Below are positions 44,001-53,700 of a stretch of 64,000 nt of DNA, piece after piece (position 1 is the stretch's first letter; every line of letters begins with the position of its first letter). The position numbers were made by a program, and so were the translations under genes. The notes below the pieces were generated by a model that saw nothing but the letters and a program-made list of their open reading frames with translations, was not told where the DNA came from and did not search any database. This DNA comes from Saprospiraceae bacterium (GTDB taxonomy: Bacteria > Bacteroidota > Bacteroidia > Chitinophagales > Saprospiraceae), in the NCBI GenBank assembly GCA_020631235.1, contig JAHDHQ010000001.1, forward strand, positions 113,858 through 177,857. Direction: 5' to 3'.

Positions 44001-47000
44001 ACATCAGAAATCATCAGTGTTTTTTCAAGCGAACAACCATCTGAATCTAGTATAACTACAGGGTAATTACCTGCTGTTAAATTCTCAAAAAATGGGCTTT
44101 CTTGGAAGTTTGTACCGGCATCTATGCTATACGTCAATGTAGAAGTGTTATCCTTTGGTGTGGCTATTATTTGAGCACTACCATTAGCCATTCCACAAGT
44201 GGATGGTGTAATAATCGGGTCTTCAACATTTATTTTTGCGACGGGCTCAATAGTAGCCATGCATGCTGCTTCACAATTTTGAGCATCTGTAATGGTGAAG
44301 TGATAATTCCCTGCCACTAAATTAGTGGCTGTCATATCTTCTAAATTTGCGTCATGATCCCAGCTATATGTGTAGGGTTCTTCACCGCCTTCCGGCATTA
44401 AAGAAATACTACCTGGCTCTGCAAAACACACCGGTTGATTAATCGTCATATTGCAAAAATTAGAGGTCTCACAACATTGGTCAATAATCACTGATTCCAT
44501 GGCTTGACAATCATTAGCATCTTTAACACTTACAGTGTATGCACCTACGGGAACATTGCTTAAGTCTTCTGTATCATACTCTTGGTTGTCTGGCCCAAGC
44601 CAAGCAATTGTATAAGGCATCACTCCACCTGAAATGCTTAAATTAATATCCATATTAGCACCATTGCATGATGGTTCAACTTGTAAACTAGGACTTCCTT
44701 CATCCGAAATCGATACCATCTCTGACGCTTGACACCCATCCTCATCTTGTACTAGAATGGAGTAAGCACCTGCAGCAACATTGGCAAAAATATTACTCGT
44801 CTCAAAACTAGCACCTCCATCGATGCTGTAACTCAGTGTGCTATTAATCCCCGCATCTTTAGGTGTGGCTTCGATGATGATACTTCCATTATTTTCTCCA
44901 CAGGTAGAAGCTGTAGTTTGTATTTGTTCAATGCTGATACTCGCTACTGAAGTTATGTTAATCGAGCAAATAGTCATACAAGCATTTGCATCGCTGATCG
45001 TTATTGTATAATCTCCACTCACTAGATCATCTGCCCATGAACTAGTGTAGCTGGCATCATGACTCCAAGTATAATCAAAAGGTGCCGCTCCGCCACTAGG
45101 ATTTAGGCTAACATATGCCAAGTCATCTGCACAAATCGGCTGAGTAAGCGTCATATTACAGAAATTGCTAGGATCACAACAATCATCTTTAGTGATCATT
45201 TCACTCGCTTGACATCCGTTATCATCGCGTACACTTAATAGGTAGGTACCCGCTGGAACATTGGCTATATTTTGAGTATCATAAGTCACATCATCTGGTC
45301 CAAGCCATTCAAATGTGTATGGCATTTGACCTCCATTTACTTCGGCATCTATTTCGATCAGGCCTGCTTCTAAACAACTGGCTGATAAAACTATGCTAGG
45401 TGCTCCATCATCAGACACCATGATTATCTCCGTCGCATTACAACCGTCCATATCTTGCACAAGGATGTTGTATGTACCTGCAGCTACATTGGTAAATATA
45501 TTACTGGCCTGAAAGCTAGATCCTCCATCGATGCTATAGGATAACATACTGTTTGCATTTGCATCTTTAGGGACGGCTGTCACCTCGATGACTCCATTAG
45601 TCTCTCCACAAGATGAGGCTTGAGTATTTATTTGTTCAATGTTGATTATCGCCACTGAGTTTATGCTAAATGAACAAACAGACTCACAAGCGGCATTATC
45701 CGTTATGGTTACTGTATAATCACCACTTTCGAGGTTGGCCCAGTCACTATCATAGGCAGTGTCATGGCTCCAAGTAAAAAGGTATGGTGCTTCTCCTCCT
45801 TCAGGATTAAAACTTATATAGCCAAGATCTCCAGCACAAAGTGGCTGATTAATCGTACGATTGCAAAACTCTGTCGTTTCACAGCAATCCTCCTTAATAA
45901 TCATCGCACTGCCTTGACACGCATTAGCATCTTTAACAGTGAGCATGTAGGATCCTTGAGGCACTCCCATTAGATCTTTGGTAGTATAAACTTCATCATT
46001 TGGACCTGTCCACTCGTATGCAAATGGTTCGACTCCGCCGGTTAATACAGCTTCTAATATTAAACTGAGTCCATCACATTTTGCCGCAATATCTACTTGT
46101 GGGCCTTCCTCATCAGAGATCATTGCCATTTCATCAGTCATGCAATCATCTTCATCTCTAACGACAATAATATAATTCCCTGCTGCTAGATTATCAAAAC
46201 TATTATCAGAGGAGAAAGTCACTCCTCCATCGATACTGTAACTTAAAGTGCTACTAGGATTTGCATCCTTAGCTTGTGCCTCGATCGTCAGGCTCCCCGT
46301 AGTTTGACCACAGCCTGTATTTTTGACTATGATATTACTGATTATAATTGGGGCTACACTGAGTATGGATGCACTACATTCTGCTGCACAGCCATTAGCA
46401 TCGGTGATTGTATAAAAGTAATTTCCTGGGTCTAACTCTAATGCTGCATCTTCTTTTAAATCAGGGTCGTGACTCCATACATAATCAAATGGATACACTG
46501 CGCCGACGGGTCCTGCAATAATAGTACCTGTACCATCAGCACATACCGGTTGTCCTATGGCTTTATTGCAATAATTAATGGTATTACAACAATCTTCTCT
46601 AGTGATCATATCTGAGGTTTGGCAGCCATTCGCATCTTTTACTGTTAATTGGTAAGTCCCTTCTGGTACTCCATCTAATTTATCGGTACTGTATTCAGTC
46701 CCATCCGGTCCAATCCATAGGTAACTATACGGGCTGAGTCCACCGGACACATTGGCTATAACATCAATAATAGCCGTTCCTGCACATGCCGCAACTAATG
46801 ATAGACTAGGACTCCCGTCATCTGATAACATGATCATTTCAGTAGCCATGCATCCATCAGCATCAAGAATGACTATCTCATAAGTGCCCGCAGCTAAATT
46901 TTCGAATAAAGAAGAAGACTGATAGCTATCTCCACCATCGATACTGTAACTTAGATCAGTGGGAGGATCATCATTTTTTGGTGTGGCTGAAACTCTAATC

Positions 47001-49897
47001 GAACCATTACTTTCTAAACATGTGGATGGAGTCGTTTGTATTTCATCTATGGTAATAGACGCTCCAGGTAAAACCGTAAGCTCACATACTGCCATACATC
47101 CATTATCATCTTGCACGGTAATGGAGTAATCTGCTGGAGTGAGATCAGTAGCTATAGGCCCTTCATAACTCAAATCATGACTCCAAGTAAAATCATATGG
47201 CGGTAAACCTCCATACGAGGTTAGACTGATTACTCCTAGATCAGTATCACAAACAGGGTCTATACTGGCTATATTACAAAAATTTGTCGTTACACAACAA
47301 TCTTCTAAGGTGATCATATCCATACTGACACAAGCATTAGCATCCGTAACTTTTAACATGTAGCTACCTTCTGGTACTGCTGTTAAATTTTGCATATCAT
47401 ACATGCTCCCATCCGGTCCAGTCCACTCGATTAAATAGGGCTCTTGTCCACCTGTAATGGCGGCTAAAACATCTATTTTTGCTGTACCATTGCATGCAGC
47501 AGCCAAACTGATAAAAGCTCCATTTTCATCAGATACCTGAGCCATAGCTCTGACTGTACAGCCATCTGCATCCCTGACGACTATTTCGTAGTTATCAGCC
47601 AATAAACCTGTGAACATTGGGTTTTCTTGGAAGGTATCTCCATTATCGATGCTATAACTAAGTAAACTGTTAGACTCCGCATCTTTTGGTTGAGCTACGA
47701 TTTCCAAGGCACCGTTGTTTTCACTACAAGTAGCATTAGTCACTAAAATATCCGTAATCTCTATTTGCCTAGTCTCTATGACTTCAAAATCACAACTTGT
47801 GCTTAATCCATTCATGTCTTCAATGAACACTGTATATAGACCAGCTCCTAAGTCAGTTGCCACTGCTTGATTAAGGCTCGCATCATGCGACCAAGCATAG
47901 GAGTATGGTGCTTCCCCATCCAGCACACTCACCGTAATAGAGGCGTCATTGGACATAAAACAAGTGGGTGGCGAAACTTCACCAGTGCAAGTCAATCCAT
48001 CAACTATCTCGCCTATCGGGATTAGTACTGGAATAGGTCTGAACCTAAAGGTTTCTGTACTTGCATCATACACTTCTGTGATATCGTTAATAGGAGATAA
48101 ATCGGTCACGGTAGCACTTCCATCTGTGGTAATATTATTATCTAAATAGTACCAATCTCTTGCAGCATCTACCTCATAGCTTGTCCCATTAAAATTTAGG
48201 TCTAATTCAATGTCTGACTTTGTAATACCATCGATAGTTGTCCAATCCAAATTGTTGACATTTTCTGCAAGCCAACCAACCAAATAGACTGGTTCTCCAC
48301 TTGCATCTTCCAAGGCATAAGCATATTCTTCCTGAGCTGTTTCGACGATAGCATAATTAAACTTTAAGTCGCCTGTCAGTTCGACAAATTTGTGGACCGC
48401 TTCTTTACTTTCTTTTTGGGCTACAGAGCCATCGTTTAATCGATCCCAAAGTCCACTGCTGTGGTAGGCAAAATCACAAGGGCTCGCATAATTATCTATG
48501 GCTTCATAAGCTTCTGCACGGTGCACACCATTCCTTGCTGCCATCAAGGTAGCTCGTATAATGTACAAGCCTTGAGCTTCTTCTCCTACTCCTGTCACAT
48601 TGAGGTCTCCACACTCAGGCACTTCAGAATCCCATCCAAACTCAGATACATACAAATGCTGGGATCCAGCAGGCATGTTTTCATTACTCCAACTCCAAGC
48701 ATTTTTAACAAATAAGTATTTTGATTCGCCTACGTTAGCAGCGCTCGTTTTTTCCGGCTCTGCGATTAGTCGCTGGTTATAAAACCCTGTGCCTTCATCT
48801 GCCAAATCATTAGAATATGGATGTAAATTGGTCCCATGCAGGTAACATTTTTTGTCCAATGGAATCCTAGTACCTTGGTAGTCTTTCCAATCTAAATAAT
48901 TAAAACTTACCGGATTACTATTTTCAAGGTGGTGTGCTTGATAAGCTGCGGGTATGAGTAACAATTTATTACTTGGGTCCGAATCATAGTACTCTTCGAT
49001 ACCTTGAATCATGCCATCGATGACTGCGTGATAGACATCTGCATCATATGCCCATGGTTCGTTACCAACCTCTAAGACTTCGACTAGTTTTATACAGCTA
49101 GTACAATCACTGGCTTTTGGTGCATACGTGCGAGCAAACATCATGGCATACGCACGTCCTGCTTCGAATCGCTGATCATAATTTACACCCCAATCAGATG
49201 GTGTCCACCATTGTGAAGGAAAGCTATAATCAGACTGAATATCTTGCGGGAAATTTGCCGGCACTACCGTTAATGAAATATGCGAAGGCTCTTGAAACTC
49301 ATTATATACGGAAACGGCATGGTGAAAATTCTGATTTAAGTAATTTGTATATACGTTGTATACAGATAATAATGGCTCTTCCATCATTTGATTTGCAGTG
49401 GAATCATAGTAAACCATTTTATCTCCGGGTTGTACGTTGTTACGTACTAGCGGCACCCCATTTAAATCTACTGCTAATTTCAGTCTGTTTCTATCTTTAT
49501 AAGGAGTAAATATTCGATAAGAAGATGGATCTCCTGGTTGCGGTTCGCCTACCCCATCATCCCAGTAATCTTTGTTTTGAAACTGAAATAAACGTGCATG
49601 TGAGAACATGTCGGTCAGGTTTTCCATTTGATGGAAGCTATTTTCGTTTCCTTTGAGGAGATTTACTCCTAGCATTTCATGTATGGTAGGTACTTCTCGA
49701 CCATTTGCGTAAACGCTGGCTTGATCTTGCGGAACTACGATATTACTCGGTTCGCCGATTACTCCCAAAGTTACATCTGCGGGTGCTGGAACACAAGGTG
49801 CTTGTTGGCCAATGCCGTTTATAGACATTATTAAAAGACTAGCAGTCAACAGCATGGAAAATCCATGTATGTATTTATTCATGACAGGGTATTTCAT
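41075..49897 (-). CDS. Giant (2940 aa) secreted protein: N-terminal glycoside-hydrolase-like region, repeated SprB arrays, SdrD B-like domains, T9SS type A sorting domain
   Basis: [12 protein letters not shown] and [9 protein letters not shown] TIM-barrel GH-like motifs; SprB repeats; [30 protein letters not shown] SdrD-like; [16 protein letters not shown]. Confidence 0.88.
   Translation of the reverse strand: [2940 protein letters not shown]
43060..47960 (-). repeat. About six tandem ~700-bp coding repeats in the giant CDS
   Basis: Recurring CC(x)4FCNxxxxxPVC boundary at about 43.07, 43.77, 44.47, 45.17, 45.88, 46.58, 47.29 kb. Confidence 0.8.
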
Positions 49898-50064
49898 TTT
49901 TACAATCTAGTTAGGTACTATGATCATCTCAAAATGAAATATGAGTAGGTCTTAGACGATAAAGGTATGGAATGTTTTACATATATAAAAATGTTTAATG
50001 TGTTATTTTTATAGATGCATATTCTGAGAGTAAAGGTTTGCAGCGTAGTGTGGTCTTGCAAGCT

Positions 50065-50081
50065 CGAAGCTTTTAGCTTCG
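50065..50081. repeat. Palindrome CGAAGCTTTTAGCTTCG
   Basis: Perfect 7-bp arms; start of palindrome field. Confidence 0.7.
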
Positions 50082-50109
50082 AATTATCCATTTCTTTTGA
50101 TTTTTGAAG

Positions 50110-50190
50110 CTCAGCTACAAGCTGAGGCGAACGACGCAGAGACGAACGGAATTTTTTTTTCTATATTCGTTTGTAGAGGCTTGCAGCCTC
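50110..50190. repeat. REPIN-like pair
   Basis: CTCAGCTACAAGCTGAG (50110-50126) and GTAG-overlapping GAGGCTTGCAGCCTC (50176-50190). Confidence 0.85.
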
Positions 50191-50233
50191 GACTTATTGT
50201 GATCTTGTAAGCTAATCGTGGTGTATTTTAATG

Positions 50234-50316
50234 CTCAGCTGCAAAGTGAGACAAACGACAACGGAACGAACGGAATTCCATTCTTTCTTTATTAGTTTAT
50301 AGAGGCTTGTAGCCTC
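50234..50316. repeat. REPIN-like pair
   Basis: ctcagctgcaaagtgag (50234-50250) and GAGGCTTGTAGCCTC (50302-50316). Confidence 0.85.
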
Positions 50317-50359
50317 GGTGTATTCTGGTCTTATTAACTAATCATGGTGTATCTTAATG

Positions 50360-50464
50360 CTCAGCTACAAGCTGAGACAAACGGAGCTACAAGCTGAGAC
50401 AAACGACGCAGAGACGAACGGAATTCCTTTTTTTCTTTATTCGTTTGTAGAGGCTTGCAGCCTC
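50360..50464. repeat. REPIN-like pair with duplicated first hairpin
   Basis: CTCAGCTACAAGCTGAG 50360-50376, gagctacaagctgag next, GAGGCTTGCAGCCTC 50450-50464. Confidence 0.85.
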
Positions 50465-50549
50465 GACGTATTGTGATCTTGTAAACTAATCGTGCTTGCT
50501 TTACTTGTCAGTTGTAAGCTGAGACAATCGGCAATACTAGATACTTTAT

Positions 50550-51128
50550 TTAATGAAAAATATAACCAATATTTAAGCTTAGATCAATTACTTCTATGTC
50601 TATTTCACCTTTTCCATTTAGGTAATTTGAAGCACTTGAAAAACGAAAATGTTCTGGGGAGTTAACATAACCTGCTTTTACAGGATTTTGATGGATATAA
50701 TTTAGTCTGATGTTGATCCATTTCGGTGAAATTAATTCTGTAGGTTTATTATGCCTTTGCCAAAATTGGTATTTACTATTGTTACCATTGAGTGATCCAT
50801 ATTGTTTAAATAATTTGATCATCCATTTTCTTCGACTTTCTTGCTTATTATTAGCTATATCCTTGATTATATTCTTACTGGTGTAGCTTTTGAAATCTCG
50901 AATGATGTCTGACAGGCCTTGTGCACCTTTTGCGTAGGCTATTAAATGGATATGATTGCTCATGATGACATAAGCGTTAATAACTAATCCTTTGTGTTTA
51001 ACGCAATACCGAAAGCTATCCAATACCATTTCACAGTATTTCTTTCTTGTGAATACATCTATCCAGCCAACTATCGTGAAAGTAACGAAGTGTAGACCTT
51101 CTTGATTGATTATTTTATGTCCTTTCAA
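50550..51128 (-). CDS. REP-associated tyrosine transposase (RAYT), Y1/IS200-like HUH family
   Basis: HFVTFTIVGWIDVFTRKKYCEMVLDSFRYC, NAYVIMSNHIHLIAY (HxH), YQFWQRHNKPTEL, YIHQNPVKAGYV; no paired transposase ORF. Confidence 0.9.
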   Translation of the reverse strand: MKGHKIINQEGLHFVTFTIVGWIDVFTRKKYCEMVLDSFRYCVKHKGLVINAYVIMSNHIHLIAYAKGAQGLSDIIRDFKSYTSKNIIKDIANNKQESRRKWMIKLFKQYGSLNGNNSKYQFWQRHNKPTELISPKWINIRLNYIHQNPVKAGYVNSPEHFRFSSASNYLNGKGEIDIEVIDLSLNIGYIFH

Positions 51129-51296
51129 TGATTAAGGGCTTAGTTAAGTTAATAGGGTTTGCTTTTATTTTAATTGTCCTGATCTGATTAGAGGTAAACA
51201 TTGATCGTAAAGTTTTATACTATTAAAGGCACAGTCTCTGTTTATGTGGTACAATGTTTATTGTCCTGTTGAATGCAAATTATGGGCATGTAAGTT

Positions 51297-51313
51297 CTCA
51301 GCTGCAAGCTGAG
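51297..51313. repeat. REP-like palindrome CTCAGCTGCAAGCTGAG
   Basis: Perfect arms, followed by gcaaacg. Confidence 0.85.
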
Positions 51314-51499
51314 GCAAACGTGGCTTAATATACTTAACTCTTAGCTACAAGCTGAGACGAACAAGCCACCTAAAGGACTAGCTCCTGCTAATGCACCAAA
51401 GTTCAATCCATAACCCAATAAACCGTCAACATTATCGAGTTCTAAGCTGCAAGATGAGGCGAACGGAGTTATATTCCCAATTTTTACCATTCGTTTGTA

Positions 51500-51574
51500 G
51501 AGGCTTGCAGCCTCGGCGTTTTGTGGTCTCATAAACTAGTCATGGTGTGTCTTAATTCTCAGCTACAAGCTGAG
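51500..51574. repeat. REPIN-like pair (reverse order)
   Basis: GAGGCTTGCAGCCTC 51500-51514 and CTCAGCTACAAGCTGAG 51558-51574. Confidence 0.85.
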
Positions 51575-51834
51575 ACCAACGGAGGTTGGCTAACTTCCTT
51601 AATACAACAGTAGGAGACATTCACACAACGCTTCGTGTTTAGTTGCAAGACTTCGGACAACGTGTTTTCTATATTGTAACTACATGGTGTATGTTGACGA
51701 GGCCATTCAAGGTTACTATAAACATACTCTTTTAATCCTTTTTCAAATACAGGAAGCTGATCAACATCAGTAGCACATATATCTCTGTTGTCGGCAGGTA
51801 CGAACGTGACGAGAAGAACAAGTTGTCCTATCAA
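51559..51834 (-). pseudogene. Remnant ORF, possible TonB-C-like fragment
   Basis: LPVFEKGLKEYVYSNLEWPRQ resembles a TonB C-terminal start; terminates in a palindromic repeat. Confidence 0.3.
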
Positions 51835-52190
51835 TTGTAAAAAGACTAGAATTGTCTTCTATAATATCATTAGGACGCGCAGTGATTTCACTTTCCATAA
51901 TTCCCAAATCACCACCAAGATTTTCAATTGAAGTTCCATCTTTTCGATTATCAATTGAGTATGAAGTTGACCCGTCTGCACTTTTATTTTTATGGATTTT
52001 ATTGCTTCGAAAAAATCCAGTTTTAATTCCTTCGTTTTTCGCATGCTTTTTTGCATCGGCGTATCTAGCTCTTGAATCTTTCAATTACCATTTCTAAATA
52101 AGTCCGATTCGGACTAACTAATGGAGCATAATCTGTAGATCCTGGTATTTCAATTTCCAAAAGATAATCAGCCTTGTCTCTCAACGCTGA
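51767..52190 (-). pseudogene. Degraded polymorphic-toxin C-terminal remnants
   Basis: DSRARYADAKKHAKNEGIKTGFFRSNKIHKNKSADGSTSYSID... overlapping another frame ending RDKADYLLEIEIPGSTDYAPLVSPNRTYLEMVIERFKS*. Confidence 0.4.
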
Positions 52191-52397
52191 GACCAGCGGA
52201 GGTTCCTTCCATCGACAAACCAAATGAATAATAATGGTTAGATGATAACATTAAATCGCCTGATTGCTGGGTCGGAATAACGGAAGCAATAATCAGATTA
52301 ACTCTGAGCTGAAAGCTGAGACGAACGGGGCTAAGGCGAACGGAGCTACAAGCTGAGTAAAACGGATACTTTTAAGTCTTATGATTGCCAAATAATT

Positions 52398-52414
52398 CTC
52401 AGCTACAAGCTGAG
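52398..52414. repeat. REP-like palindrome CTCAGCTACAAGCTGAG
   Basis: Followed by gcgaacg. Confidence 0.85.
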
Positions 52415-52570
52415 GCGAACGAAATCTGTTAGGGAGATGTGCTTGCTTTTATATTTATTGTCTGGATTAGAAGAGAGGTAAACCTGGTTTATGTGGACTT
52501 TTCTATTGTTAAGTTCTTATAGGCTTGCAGCCCATAATTCTCAGCTACAACCTGAGATGAACGGGGTTTA

Positions 52571-53290
52571 TTATTTAGAATGTACATAAAATTTTGCATC
52601 AAAGTAATCAACTCCTCCAAAAATAGAATCATTAACCTCTTCAATAATCCCTGTCAATTTATTCCACCCTGTATCCAAAGCTGGGAATATAAAATTAACT
52701 TTATTACTTTTTACAAACTGAGAGTAATCAGACATTTCATCACCATTAACATCTATTGCGACACCTAGTTCTAGTTCGTCAGGCCCATATTCAGATACTA
52801 ATAACGATAAACTAAACCTTACTGAGTCACCCCAATATATTGATTTTTCGTTCAATATTTGAACATCCAAAGGAAATCTAAAATCTGCTTTAGTATACTC
52901 ATCATTTAATGCTTTTTTGTAATGATAAATTGTATCCCTATCATGAGTATAAAAATCATATGACCAACGCTTTCCATTTTCATAATTCAATATCCACTTT
53001 CCAACTTTTTCTCCGTCTAATTCAACACCCTTTTCCATTAAATTTCCATTTCTGTAGTATCTCCTAAAAAAACTTGTATCGCCTTTCAGTTCTTGGTAAA
53101 CTAAAGTATCAGAGAATTCTGATAAACAAACGATTTTCATTGGTTTATCTCCTTTATAATATGCTTTACAGTTTCTTAGAGTATCACTTTTATATTGGTT
53201 GGTAAAAACAAAAGAACTATTGACTATCCGACTTTCTTCCATGCAAGAAAACAATGTTAAAACGAAAATAAAAGGAATGTATTTTTTCAT
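52571..53290 (-). CDS. Lipoprotein with MORN/YwqK-like motif; putative immunity protein
   Basis: MKKYIPFIFVLTLFSC lipobox; YYRNGNLMEKGVELDGEKVGKWILNYENGKRWSYDFY; 3' of an orphan toxin tail. Confidence 0.65.
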   Translation of the reverse strand: MKKYIPFIFVLTLFSCMEESRIVNSSFVFTNQYKSDTLRNCKAYYKGDKPMKIVCLSEFSDTLVYQELKGDTSFFRRYYRNGNLMEKGVELDGEKVGKWILNYENGKRWSYDFYTHDRDTIYHYKKALNDEYTKADFRFPLDVQILNEKSIYWGDSVRFSLSLLVSEYGPDELELGVAIDVNGDEMSDYSQFVKSNKVNFIFPALDTGWNKLTGIIEEVNDSIFGGVDYFDAKFYVHSK

Positions 53291-53301
53291 ATTTACCACT
53301 T

Positions 53302-53700
53302 TTATTCAGGCACCGTTGAAACTGGTTTTGTTGAATGAATAACATTTCCTTTTCGATCAGTTGTATAATTCATTGTATCTAATGAACGAATAAATGTAGC
53401 AGAATCACCATTTGGTGAAGAATACTGTTGTGTATTCATTCCTGGTATTTGTCCATTACCCTCCCATCGGCTATTATCAGCCCCGAAAAACTTGGCTATT
53501 GTACTAGCAGCTGTACCTTTTAATGAGGCTCCATCAAGTGGGAATTCAATTTGTTCAATATTTTTAACATCTCTTTGCATATTAACATTTTCATTAAATT
53601 GGGAGTTTTTTCCTGTATAATAAAATCCTGCACCACCTCTATTTCCATCATCGCTATTAGTTATTGATAATTCAGCAGAAACGGTCGATTTGATCTCCTG
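53302..53700 (-). pseudogene. Orphan RHS/polymorphic toxin C-terminal tail
   Basis: Toxin-tail-like sequence without RHS core, fused to a primase fragment at 5' end, stop 3 bp before the immunity-like ORF. Confidence 0.45.

Noticed and set aside
50550-51128. Complete IS200/IS605 insertion sequence
   Set aside because: No tnpB, and flanked by dispersed palindromes rather than a single pair of subterminal IS ends; the RAYT interpretation fits better
51341-51532. Minus-strand 63-aa ORF
   Set aside because: Starts and ends inside REP-like palindromes; composition not protein-like overall
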